A stretch of 64,000 nt of DNA. Source: Anoplopoma fimbria. Lineage: Eukaryota; Chordata; Actinopteri; Perciformes; Anoplopomatidae. Shown in pieces: positions 32,901 to 62,779 of the stretch; positions within the stretch are counted from its first letter, which is position 1, and each line of letters begins with the position of its first letter. A model generated the notes under the pieces. It was not told the DNA's origin and ran no database searches. It saw only the letters and a list, made by a program, of their open reading frames with translations. The stretch lies in the NCBI RefSeq assembly GCF_027596085.1, contig NC_072457.1:5379629-5443628 (forward strand), in the 5' to 3' direction. Both the position numbers and the translations under genes were made by a program.

Positions 32901-34152
32901 GTGTTTGTGAGGAGTAGAATCCTTTTGTTGACTTAATGAAGCTCTTATAATAGACTAATCGGTTTGATAAACAGCCCTATTTTTCCACTAAGTACTTTCT
33001 TGGTACAACCTGAATGTGTCCGTAATACAGAGACTCAGAAACTGAAGTATTGAAAGGTGCCATCAAATGTCTGTTCAGATTCTTTAATCTTCTTGCCTAG
33101 CTGGTTTAGTTCATACACTAGACTGTGATTCATCTAGTTGTTTTTGTAATGAAAGCGAAGTTCGGTAACATTCCTCAGACTAATGACGTTTTTAATATAT
33201 CGTTTTGTTGTCTGTACTTTAACTCCCGTCCCGTATCTGCACCGGCATTGAAAGATTTCAAACCAACTCAACCTTGTAGGGGAAAGAAAATATATTTTAT
33301 AAAGCAACTCTTTAGTTTTTCCTCAAAGCATTTGCGATTTAATTTGGCTGTTCTGTGGTTTCTACTCTGCTCTCTTAAAAATAATTAACTGAAACTCTAA
33401 ACTGATAGTTGAGACTCGGTGCTGAACATATTTCTGTCATCTTTTCACCTCATTTTCATCCTCCTCTTCCTCTAATCCTTCCTCTTTCTTTTTTCAACGC
33501 CTTCAGAGGACTCCACGAAAGGTGAGTTTTAACCACCTTCATCTGTCCTTGTTGCGGGAAAAAGATCCTCAAACATTTTAAGGACCTAATAAGACTATTT
33601 TCATTGTGCCAAGTGACATCAGTTGTAGCTTCCTAAATTTGAGCAGAGGCATTTTTCAGTCCTGCAATCATTAATAGTAGAAGTCCATTCATCCCACAAA
33701 ATGGATCAGTCATGCAGTCGGTACTGACTTTATCAAACCTATCTGGTACAACCAGAGAGAAAGGGCTGGTTGATCCCGCAATAGACATGGTGCATCCCAG
33801 GTCAAGGGAAGCAATGCTAAGAGATTTATATATGAGATATAACTGTGTGTCATCTGCATAACGGTGAACAAAGTGAATGTCAGGATGAGCAGTGACAAAG
33901 TTTAAGCATGTTGGTCTGCAGTGTTTACAAACTGTGAAAACACAAAAATTGGTAAATTTAAGCTTCAGTTGATGGTGAATAATCCTTTTTATTTTCCAGA
34001 ACTATCACAGTAAAGCTCTCCTCCTTCTCCTCTTCCTCCAGGTTTTCTCCAAACTCTTCGAAGTGGCTCGGAGTCGAGTCCCGTTGGGAAGCCTGATCCC
34101 GGCACCGCGGCCCCGGCTCGCCTCCAACAACAACGTCAAGAAGAAAAACTAG
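19391..34152 (+). CDS. atl2: atlastin-2-like dynamin-family GTPase (ER membrane fusion), 14 exons, 578 aa
   Basis: Atlastins sit in the ER membrane and use GTP to tether and fuse ER tubules. Exons: 19391-19451, 23794-24077, 26710-26841, 27263-27367, 27485-27535, 29127-29183, 30330-30422, 30515-30653, 30740-30867, 31560-31616, 31982-32053, 32167-32598, 33507-33521, 34042-34152; sum 1737 nt, in frame to TAG. An acidic N-terminus (34-49) precedes the GTPase domain: P-loop GAFRKGKS at 95-102, DTQG at 166-169, RDW at 237-239. A three-helix bundle (about 370-455) precedes two hydrophobic segments (468-488, 492-513) and an amphipathic region. Length fits human ATL2 (583 aa). [26 protein letters not shown] and the C-terminal NNNVKKKN favour ATL2 over ATL1 and ATL3; atl3 is the alternative. 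The ATG follows a purine-rich context (AAAAG). Confidence 0.93.
19953..20935. repeat. composite AT-rich tandem array
   Basis: Eight copies of GAAGCAGGGGAATATTA (about 20013, 20091, 20167, 20316, 20481, 20661, 20785, 20850) lie between (AT)n and (ATT)n runs. Three copies of TACATTGTAGATTAATATTG plus AAGACATCCAAA occur near 20222, 20391 and 20552. The latter is also internal sequence of the MITE at 21204. Confidence 0.9.
21204..21440. mobile_element. Tc1/mariner-type MITE with TA target site
   Basis: Terminal inverted repeats CAGTACCAGTCAAAAGTTTG(G) at 21204 and 21440 are perfect over 21 bp. TA flanks both ends (21202-21203 and 21441-21442). 237 bp, no coding capacity. Perfect TIRs suggest moderate age. 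Confidence 0.93.
23794..24077 (+). CDS. atl2: atl2 exon 2: acidic N-terminus, beta-1 and P-loop
   Basis: Glu/Asp run, then [20 protein letters not shown] and, after the RDL segment, [20 protein letters not shown]. Contains the G1 nucleotide-binding loop and the Arg next to it that family work assigns to catalysis. Donor gtaaac. Confidence 0.97.
24078..26709 (+). other. atl2: atl2 intron 2
   Basis: 2.6 kb of AT-rich sequence, with a GGAA/GGAAG-rich stretch at about 26386-26460. I see no gene or clear element. Confidence 0.7.
26710..26841 (+). CDS. atl2: atl2 exon 3: GTPase switch region
   Basis: Reads [20 protein letters not shown] then [15 protein letters not shown], which contains the switch-1 threonine region (RETTGI). 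Donor gtcagt. Confidence 0.96.
27263..27367 (+). CDS. atl2: atl2 exon 4: G3 motif
   Basis: Reads [20 protein letters not shown] then [15 protein letters not shown], with the DTQG (G3) motif. Donor gtcagc. Confidence 0.97.
27485..27535 (+). CDS. atl2: atl2 exon 5
   Basis: 51 nt, reads [17 protein letters not shown], near identical to other atlastins. Donor gtcagt. Confidence 0.96.
27536..29126 (+). other. atl2: atl2 intron 5
   Basis: 1.6 kb, non-coding, with a T-rich run near 28880 and a short (CA)n at 29021-29042. Confidence 0.75.
29127..29183 (+). CDS. atl2: atl2 exon 6
   Basis: 57 nt, reads [19 protein letters not shown]. Donor gtggga. Confidence 0.96.
29404..29960. repeat. probable dispersed repeat (TTAAATGGATAGTTCAGATT type)
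   Basis: The opening TTAAATGGATAGTTCAGATT and GTATGAGGTACTTATCCACA match what I remember of a common percomorph repeat. There is no second copy in the window to compare. Confidence 0.45.
30330..30422 (+). CDS. atl2: atl2 exon 7: G4 RD motif
   Basis: Reads [20 protein letters not shown] then [14 protein letters not shown] is the guanine-specificity motif of the atlastin/GBP group. Donor gttagt. Confidence 0.97.
30515..30653 (+). CDS. atl2: atl2 exon 8
   Basis: Reads [20 protein letters not shown] then [20 protein letters not shown] and FDGRLR. Donor gtgaaa. Confidence 0.97.
30740..30867 (+). CDS. atl2: atl2 exon 9
   Basis: Reads [20 protein letters not shown] then [20 protein letters not shown] and YFK. 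Donor gtgagt. Confidence 0.97.
30868..31559 (+). other. atl2: atl2 intron 9
   Basis: AT-rich, nothing recognised. Confidence 0.7.
31560..31616 (+). CDS. atl2: atl2 exon 10
   Basis: Reads [19 protein letters not shown], the strongly conserved end of the GTPase domain before the helical bundle. Donor gtcagt. Confidence 0.97.
31982..32053 (+). CDS. atl2: atl2 exon 11: helical bundle
   Basis: Reads [20 protein letters not shown] then SIEQ. Donor gtaaat. Confidence 0.96.
32167..32598 (+). CDS. atl2: atl2 exon 12: helical bundle and membrane hairpin
   Basis: 144 codons opening [20 protein letters not shown]. The middle carries [20 protein letters not shown], then [20 protein letters not shown] and [20 protein letters not shown], two hydrophobic segments that form the ER hairpin. 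Ends AETLWEQ before gtgaga. GC-rich compared with flanking introns. Confidence 0.97.
33507..33521 (+). CDS. atl2: atl2 15-nt microexon
   Basis: AGGACTCCACGAAAG codes for RTPRK. It has good splice sites on both sides (cttcag and gtgagt) and keeps the frame. From memory, human ATL2 has an isoform with a similar [13 protein letters not shown] ending, which supports it. Confidence 0.8.
33735..33905 (-). mobile_element. LINE reverse-transcriptase relic (YADD motif)
   Basis: On the minus strand one frame reads [20 protein letters not shown]. The YADDTQLYL block is the catalytic palm motif of fish non-LTR reverse transcriptases. The rest of the element is missing and the frame soon diverges, so it is a dead fragment inside an atl2 intron. 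Confidence 0.75.
34042..34152 (+). CDS. atl2: atl2 last coding exon
   Basis: Reads [20 protein letters not shown] then [16 protein letters not shown] and TAG at 34150-34152. The basic Lys-rich end (KKKN) resembles the variant C-terminus of vertebrate ATL2. The other known ending (KPLGDNL type) was not found in the window. Confidence 0.9.
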   Translation, partial: VFSKLFEVARSRVPLGSLIPAPRPRLASNNNVKKKN

Positions 34153-36490
34153 CAGAACGCCATCACGTTTCCCGTCACATTTATTCCCCCCCCCTCTCCC
34201 TCACTCTCTGCTCAGTTTTTAAAAAAGAAAAAACGTTTTTTAGGACGGTTTGAGCCGTGTAAATGAGTTTTTGTTCTCAGACTGTAGATGAAGGTTCCTC
34301 ACCGTGCTGGCTGTAGGTTTTAAGGACTCGCCGTAGACCGCGGACAAAGCAGTGTGATGTATTTTATTATTTGTCAGTGGGCGGGGTTAAGGTATTTATT
34401 GGTGGGATGGGCCATTATTCAATCACCGAGTGTCATCCCAAGTGTGTGTGTGTGTGTGTGTGACACAAACGATTCCCATTTATGTGAATGTATGAATGAA
34501 GAGCATGACCACAGACCCTCCTCACGGTTCCGCTCCTCCTTCCCGTCGTCTCAGTCAGGTCGGTTTCTGTCGCTGGGCGGCGTCACGAGGAGGAGTCACA
34601 ACCAAAGTTTACAGCTTTACTCATAGGAGGCTCGCAGACTGACAAACGGGCAGGAAACTGCAGCTGACATTTTTAGGACTTCGAAAACAGTTCGGTTTCA
34701 AGGAAAATTTGACAGTTTTTCCTTACTTACCCAGAATCACAAACTCATGGACGTGTGTATATAAACATTTCTGTGCAGGCAAAGAGTGTGTTGAACAGTT
34801 AAACTTGTCTAGTTGACAAACGCGCCTCCAGATGTGATGATTGTGGTCAACTCTGCTATCTTTTATGGCCGTTTAAAATTACATTTTTGCGGCAAATATT
34901 CACTTGGCTCTTCCTGGAGCTTTTATCCCACAGTCTTCTTCTGTTAATGGAACTTGCTGTCGTCACGTGACCTCTGTAGAGGACTTTGATCTTGTGGGAC
35001 ACAGTCGAAAGCTCAGAGTAAACGTTAGCTTAGCATTACTCGTTTTATTGCTCTGCTGTGGGAGCAGAAAACAAGTGGGTCACATAATGGGTATGATTTT
35101 TATACATATTTTAAATACTAACTGTAAATACCAAACGAGTGTGAAGTTAATTTTGGGCTCCTGTGTATTCGCAAAACTATAACTAGCATTTTTTTTAAAC
35201 CCACATCTTGTACAATTACATTATCGACACAGTGATTCCAACTCATTTCAAATAAAAAGGATCCAGATCCTTCAACATGCTTCGCTCTTCCTGCACAGAG
35301 AAAACATCTCCAGCAGAAAGTTACAGTTTAAAACCAGACGTCCATGAGTTTGTCCGACTCTGTGAAAGTAGAACTGGAAGTAAAATAAACTACATTTCCC
35401 CGCAAAACCGGCTGACCCTTGAAGTAGCAAACTAAACGTTGACTCGATTATCTTACATTGATTGATCTTTATTTTTTTTAAGTGATGACATGATCATGAT
35501 TTTCAGTATTAAACTTTTTTTGTTTTGTTACATATTTCATGGAGATTTTCAGACGGATCTCACGTCAGGAGTCAGACGATTAGGAACTATTTCTTGACTG
35601 ACAGTTTATCATTCCTCCACGGCTCCAACTTTGTACTTAATTTATATTGATCTCCAAAAAGAGAGAGTAAATACTATGAACTATTCCTCAAGTCTTGAAT
35701 GATCTCTGGATTCTTATTTTGGGAGATCATGCTTCTTAATATTTAACCTGGAAGTTCATGATGATGCTCTGACCGCCAGCGTTTCAGAGAAGAAAGCTTT
35801 TAAACGTGTTCCTCCAGTCCAGTTCAGCTGAGACCTTTTTGTAGATAATATGTTAGTCTGTTATTTAAATTGAGTGTACTTCCCTCTCCGTCATTCCTCG
35901 TCTTTTATTTTCATCTTGACAAATCTAAATGACTGAATCACCTCATCTTGTTTTTAAAGCACCAGAAGCCGTTTAGTAAAAATCCATTTCATCACCCACT
36001 TTTTAAAGCCAAAATCCTTGAATCGGATGTATGAATGGTTCATTCCAAACCTCAACACAATGTCCTATTCTTCATTTAAATATCATTCCATCCACACCAA
36101 CTTCACCACTGTGTGCTTTTGTTTTTGTACAGTTCAGTTTTTTACAGCCTCATCCACACATAGGGCATGTGTACGAAATATATACATATATAAATATAAA
36201 TTTTCTAGACCTTTTTGTAGCTGGAAGAACAACGGTTTGGGTGGTAGACCAGATTCAGCTCACTGGATGTAAAGGAATGCTTTCGTGATTTGTGGATATG
36301 TCTAATAAATTCCTTTTTTTATATATATTTGTAAATTTAATCTTAAATGAGCACTGCGATTCCACCCCCTGCTGGCAAAGAATGTTTATAATCTGGATTT
36401 TCTTTTTTTTTTCTTTTTTCTTTATCGTCTTCTGTTGCATTTTAAAGTTATTTTCGTTAATTTATTTTTCAATACAATATTAAACCAAAC
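34153..36490 (+). other. atl2: atl2 3' UTR (end uncertain)
   Basis: Non-coding. AATAAA at 35251-35256 and 36304-36309 are candidate polyadenylation signals. A (GT)n stretch lies at 34443-34462. Confidence 0.55.
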
Positions 36491-36611
36491 TCCTACAACA
36501 CAGAGTGGTGTCTTCTATTTTTTTTCTATGTTTTGTTTATATTGTGTAGTTTTCCAGAAGGCTGGTTTTAGACCCTACAGAGGGCGGGTTTAAAACACTG
36601 CACTGGGTTAA

Positions 36612-36893
36612 CAGGATGGTGTCTAGATGGTAACCCACAATTTGCAAAACTCTTGCACGGGATGATTAAGTAAGGCATCGACTTCAAATTGTTAATGGTA
36701 GCCATTAACCTTGAATTTTCAATGGTGGCTGTTGACCTCCAATGGTCAAAGGTAGCCACTGATCTCCTCCAATGGCCTCCTCCGAAGGGTTTAAGGGTAG
36801 CCATTGACCTACTGGACGGGTCAAGGTTTGGAGAAGTGATTAAGCAGTTGTGTGTTTTAGCAAATTGTGGTTGACCTTCTAGACACAACCAGT
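36612..36893. mobile_element. MITE-like element with about 31-bp inverted ends
   Basis: Left GTCTAGATGGTAACCCACAA and on to TTTGCAAAAC is matched by the inverted right end GTCTAGAAGGTCAACCACAA and TTTGCTAAAAC. Inside, a GGTAGCCATTGACCT-like unit recurs about four times. The long reverse-strand frame here follows the repeat and is not a gene. Confidence 0.8.
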
Positions 36894-39149
36894 TGCTAGA
36901 CGTTGGAAACGGAAACCTTTGAATGTTGCACAGTTTATTTATAAAAAAAAAAACTAAAAAAGCTTTGTGTTAAGGAAACTGTCTGAAAAAAGTAACTCAA
37001 TTTTTCATAGCTTTAAAAATCAATTGACTAAGCTACGTCCACACTACACCACTTTCAAAGTAGTCAGATCACTGTACTGTTCATAATACTCAACTCATAC
37101 AACACACAAGTCAGGAAGTGACAAGGTTGTAGTCATGTCTGTCAATGTTTAATTTCCCCAATGTAGCTCAGTGTGTTTATTCATGCAAACATCCGGTGCA
37201 ATGGGTGCAACAATGACAACAGCAATGGTCTGTGTTGCAAATGCAACACGCAGCTCACACAGGTAGGCTACAGGGGAGGCGGTCGCTCCACCAGGTTTAC
37301 ACTCAACTTGCACTCTCATTGGCTGTAGCTCCTTCAACAGATCTGATATTTTGCATGCTAGATCCCTCAAACCCGTCTGTGATGCACCAGCAAGCGTCTT
37401 GGCTCGAGTCGTTGGACAGTTCTGACAGCGACCTCAAGTGTAAATAAGTTTATAATGCCACAGATATTAATGCAAATAATAAAAACACCTTTAATAATAA
37501 AAAAAAATATGTGTGTATTTGGATGTTAACAGATCTGGTGTTTCAAGTTAAAGTTTGACTGCCATTTAGGTTTTTCCAGCATTAATTAAGAAAACTAGTT
37601 TATTTTTGTTTTAAATCGGTCCTATTTACTTTTATGACGGACAACTCTGGGTTGTTCCAAGGTACCTTTTGTTTCTAGAATTTAATATTTTCTCCTTTAT
37701 CTAAAAATTAAACATTTCAGTTTATATCTGTTTTTGTGGCACATTCTTTTTATCTATCTTATTCTGTGATTTTTAAACGTTTTTATCTTATTAAAGTTTC
37801 AATAAAATACTTAATGTAACAGAGCAGATACACCAGCAGATGGCAGCATAATACAAATTTGAGTGACTAAAGAAGACAATACAAGGACATTACTATTCTG
37901 TAATCATTTGTTATAATGTAATAGAAATTACACAGATTATCTCTAAACATGTATTAATATATAGATTTATTTAAAGAAAATACAGTGATTTTATGGAAAA
38001 GCACAACACCAGAGATAACTTGCAATATAATATAAATACATAGTGATCCTAATATGACATCATAGAATAGCCTTCTGTTGTTTTAAGCTCCCAGGTAAGA
38101 ACAATAGACACACAACCTGAAATATTTCATAAATGAAAGAGGAAAAAATATATTTTAAAAATCTGTTGCTTCTGCTGGAAAAACACTGCAGGAAGCTTCA
38201 CTCCTTCGTGCTCCTTAAACTCCACTTGTACATAGTTGTGTTATGGACAAGTTCTTTAAATGTCCCATACTGTAGAAAGGGAGATTTTCATGTCTTTAGA
38301 AATTGTTTTTATTATGAAGCAGGTTTAAATGCTGTATAAATACTGTAATAGTATTAAAACGGTCAATTTATGTTGAAACACACACAGCCTGTATTCAGTA
38401 ACTGTGCCTTTAAACAAGCCATTGGGGTTTACAACATGTCCCATAGACCTTTACACAGTTTTAAACATAAACTTTGTAGATGTGTCCATGTTATTTATAG
38501 TTGCAGTGCAAGGAGTCTAAAAAAATAAGGATCGTGACAACATTATATTTGTTTTAATACCTTTGAGTCAAAAATTCTTCCACAAAATACAATGAAAAAA
38601 CGACTTAATGTAAAGTTCTTCTTTAAAGGTTCCTTGGTTGTGATGTTTGGGTGCGTTCTTTAATGAAATCTGACGCTCTACACTAAAATGAGAATAATGG
38701 TGTTCAAAAGACATAGAGCGTTCTGTTTCTATGTTTAAATGGATGAAACATATTATCCATCGTACACTTTTCCTAGTTATAATGTAAAATAACGCCTCTT
38801 GTGCAAGAGGGAGTCGCCAGTGAGGATGACAATGATAAAGATGAGACATGAGACTGTAACAATACGCCTATAAAAATAAGTCATAAAACGTTAGGCTGTA
38901 GTTTACGTATCAGTAGGAGTTAGTGGAAATGTAACCCAGTTAGTTTAGCTAAATGTTTTAATAAAGCAACTGTGACAAACTTTTAACTGGTTATGAAACA
39001 GTCTCAATGTAATACCGATGCCTTTCTGAAGGGAATCTGGTGCTCGGAAACATGCTATTGTCCACAGGACTATTTACTAATGCACCCAATGTGAATGGCA
39101 TCAACTGACAGGAAGTAAACATGGACCCGAGCAGTTGGACCCAACACAA

Positions 39150-39430
39150 TTAGATAAGATAAGATAAGATAAAATAAGATAAGATAATCCTTTATTAGTC
39201 CAGCGGGGAAGTTTACAGGATTACAGCAGCATAGGTTATAGTGCAAACAAGGTACATAGTAAAAGAAAAACAAGATAAAAGCAAATAAAAACAAGTATTA
39301 TAAATAAGCAATAAAAAAACAGTAAAGAATCCACAATAACTGAAATATTATATGTACAGACAGAACAACTATTATAACTATAATTGCACAGTGTATTTGT
39401 ATTGCACAGGTTTTTAGTGTCATGTGTCAT
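39150..39430 (-). mobile_element. retroposon 3' end, inverted
   Basis: (GATAA)n, then GATAATCCTTTATTAGTCCA, GGATTACAGCAGC and GTGCAAACAAGG. Same family as 18366-18440 (opposite strand) and as the units of the 40109 array. Confidence 0.8.
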
Positions 39431-39684
39431 GTGGTCTACTGGGAGCAGAGTTGGTTGTGCACCTCAATTCCGTGAAAAATATTAAGTTAGAAAAAAATAA
39501 AGAGTTTTTCAAACATTAAAGCAGACAAACATGCTCTAGTAGAAACACCAAATATAAATATTGACCCAAAAATGAGCATGAAGTGTCTCCTTTAAATCAG
39601 ATAATTTGTTCAGTTTAAATTGAGTAATTTAGCTAAAACGTTATCTACTGTTTAAGTGCTCCAGTAATAAATTCAGATATATTT

Positions 39685-39960
39685 ATGAAGATAAAGATAA
39701 AGAGGTTTTTATTGTCATTGTAGTGATACAACGAAATTCCGTTTGGTAGCCCTCAACCAGCCAGCAGCAGCGAACAACAAACACAATAACAACAATATAC
39801 AACACAATAACAACAATATACAGATAGAAATACACAAAAGAAATGAAAACTTTACTATGTACAGCAGGTGAGTATTTACAAAGTAAAATTTGTGCAAACA
39901 ATGCAGTGCAAACATTTGTTTTGGCAGTGCAAACAGAGTATATTATAGACTTCATAAAGT
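39685..39960 (-). mobile_element. second retroposon tail family, inverted
   Basis: GATAAAGAGGTTTTTATTGT, then CATTGTAGTGATACAACGAA and ATTCCGTTTGG. It is a common fish LINE/SINE-type tail seen in antisense. Followed by AACAACAATATAC repeats. Confidence 0.65.
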
Positions 39961-40108
39961 GTAATATTGTGTGTCTAACAATCCTCCATCAGACTGTTTA
40001 ACATCTAAAAAGAAAACCTCTCTCTGTTGCCCCAGATTCACCATTTAAAACAATACAAATATTTTTATAATAAAAGCCTTCAGTGTGAAGGACCGTAGAG
40101 GGTGGGAA

Positions 40109-41395
40109 GATAATCCTTTATTAGTCCCGCAGCTGGGAAATGTACAGGATTACAGCAGCAAAGAGGATAGTGCAAACAAGAGACATAGTAAATAAAAAAA
40201 AAGAAAAAGTTCAAAATAAGTATTATAAATGAGCAATAAAAACAGTAAAAAACAGTAAAGAACAGTAGAGAATCCACAGTAACTGAAATATTATATATAC
40301 AGACAGAAACTATTATGATCTGTTTAACATCTAAAAAAAGGAAAATCTCTCTCTGCCCTGATTCACCATTTAAAACAATACAAATATTTTCAAAATAAAA
40401 GCCTTCATTGTGAAGGCCTGTAGAGGGTGGGAAGATAATCCTTTAAATAGTCCCCCAGCTGGGAAATTTACAGGATTACAGCAGCAAAGAGGATAGTGCA
40501 AACAAGAGACATAGTAAAAAAAAAAAAAAAAAAAAAAAGTTCAAAATAAGTATTATAAATGAGCAATAAAAACAGTAAAAAACAGTAAAGAACAGTAAAA
40601 TCCACAGTAACAAATATTATATATACAGACAGAAAATCCACAGTAAAAATGTGGTCAATAAGTAACAAAATAATAGGAATACAATAAGACAGAAACATTA
40701 AGTGATCTGTTTAACATCTAAAAAAACATCTAAAAAAAGGAAAATCTCTCTCTGCCCTGATTCACCATTAAAACAATTATTAAAAAGCCTTCATGACAAT
40801 GATCTGGGAAATTTACAGGATTACAGCAGCAAAGAGTAAAGAACAGTAGAAAATAAAAAAAGAGACATAGTAAATAAATAAAAAATGAGCAAAAAAACAG
40901 TAAAAAACAGTAAACAGTAAAGAACAGTAGAAATCCACAGTAACTGAAATATTATAAATACAGACAGAAACTATTATGATCAACATCTAAAAAAAAAAAT
41001 AGTGCAAACAAGAGACATAGTAAATTAAAAAAAAATATATAAAAAAATAAAATAAGTATTATAAATGAGCAATAAAAACAGTAAAAAACAGTAAAAAACA
41101 GTAAAGAACAGTAGAAAATCCACAGTAACTGAAATATTATACATACACACTATACAATTATGATCTGTTTAACATCTAAAAATCTCTCTCTGCCCTGATT
41201 CACCATTAAAACAAATGAGCTAAATGAGCAAATGAGCAATAAAAACAGTAAAAAACAGTAAAAAACAGTAGAAAATCCACAGTAACTGAAATATTATACA
41301 TACAGACAGAAACTATTATGATCTGTTTAACATCTAAACATCCAGATTCACCATTTAAAACAAATATTTTCAAAATAAAAGCCTTCAGTGTGAAG
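40109..41395 (-). repeat. tandem array of retroposon 3' ends, decaying towards mark1
   Basis: A unit of about 325 bp starts at 40109 and again at 40434 (GATAATCCTTTA...). It contains GGATTACAGCAGCAAAGAG, AACAGTAAAAAACAGTAAAG, TCTCTCTCTGCCCTGATTCA and AATAAAAGCCTTCA. Further shortened units follow near 40800, 41000 and 41190, ending 41395. Confidence 0.85.
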
Positions 41396-41420
41396 AGCCT
41401 GTGTGTGTGTAGTTTTTTTC

Positions 41421-41893
41421 TTTTTTTTCTTGCAGGAAGCCGCAGGGGATTCTGGGACATATTCAGGATGACGACGAGGATGACGCGTGGGAGGAGCTCT
41501 GACGTCACGGGTCTCTGTGAAGTTTTTTTTTTTTTGTGAGAGAGAGAGCCGACAAACCTCTGGGACGCTGCAGGAAGGACTCATACTTATACTCTTCTTC
41601 ACTTCTTCTTCCTCTTCTCCTCTTCCTCCCTCTTCGCCTCCCTTCTTCTTCTTCTTCTCTCTCTACTCTTCTCTGTGTCTTTGTCTCCAATGCAAAACTC
41701 TCTCCCCCGGCTCCGACGCGGACAGCGGGCCTTCCTGTAGCCGACGCCCCGGCCTCCCCTCTCTCCCTCCGGCCGGCGGTGGCCTGCCAGCCGAGCCCCC
41801 GCTGAGGTGGCCTGGTTCCCGGGGAGCGCTGCTGCAGAGCGGCCGGCGGAGGGGATGCTTCTCCCGGATTGAAGAGGGAGGGAAGGCAGGAAG
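41421..41893 (+). promoter_or_regulatory. mark1: mark1 promoter region and 5' UTR
   Basis: CpG content rises after the array. A CRE palindrome TGACGTCA lies at 41500-41507. A CTTCTTCCTCTTCTCC-type pyrimidine tract at 41595-41690 and a GC-rich leader precede the ATG. The transcription start cannot be fixed from sequence. Confidence 0.6.
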
Positions 41894-62038
<20,145 letters not shown>

Positions 62039-62235
62039 ACGACTTCCAGTTACTGTCCAAAAGGAGAATACCTCACAGAGCGACGCCCCACCCAGAGCGA
62101 CGGCGGCCATCTTGGTTTCAGCACCGCGCTAACTGCTGTATGACTCAGAGAGAGACACACGTTATTATACTCAACACACTTACTATTTAATGTTCTCACT
62201 AAATGTTTGCCCGTGAAACCAAATATTAAAGCTGA
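62039..62235 (+). other. mark1: mark1 3' UTR (minimum)
   Basis: ATTAAA at 62225-62230 is the first polyadenylation-like signal after the stop. The real UTR may be longer. Confidence 0.45.
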
Positions 62236-62742
62236 AGGTGCAGATATGTCCCCCCCCAAATCAGTGAGGAGATCCAGAACAAACAGCAGGAGCTAACGAG
62301 GATGTTAACATCTGTCACCGCCGGATCGGAGCGAGACTTTGTTGGTTTATCACTGTTTACATGCACTTCACATTTTTCCAATGCCTTGGAAACTGAGTTC
62401 TGAACCATCCAGTTAAGTGGGAAGAAGTCAGGCGGATTAAAGCGGATTACACCGGTAGAGTTTTGTTGGAGAAACCTGATGAGTGTTGGGTTTGCACACA
62501 TTTCATTTATAAATGTAAATTAGCTCTACGCAGCAGTACGTTTTGAGGGAAATGTGAAGACCAAACTCTATGAAATCTGGAGTTTTCAGTGCGTGTAAAC
62601 ATTTTTATCAGATCTTTTTTTTTTTTTTTTTTTTTTTTTTGCTAACAGTGATCTGGTCTCTGGAGTGCAGGTGAACAGTGAAACACGACCTCCGCTGTAC
62701 CTGTGCAACTCTCCTGGTGCATGAGTAGAACAGCAAGCCGAG

Positions 62743-62779
<37 letters not shown>

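Larger units (their letters stand above)
36491..41420. other. intergenic region between atl2 and mark1
   Basis: No gene seen. Holds a MITE at 36612, three types of inverted retroposon tails at 39150-39990 and the decaying array at 40109-41395. Confidence 0.65.

Noticed and set aside
33735..33905. Active retrotransposon gene
   Set aside because: Only a short reverse-transcriptase piece remains, with no endonuclease or full palm domain.
19391..34152. Assignment to atl1 or atl3
   Set aside because: Peptides such as [10 protein letters not shown] and the KKKN tail fit ATL2 better; a tree is still needed to exclude atl3 fully.
36568..36888. 106-aa reverse-strand frame
   Set aside because: Coincides with a MITE and its internal repeats.
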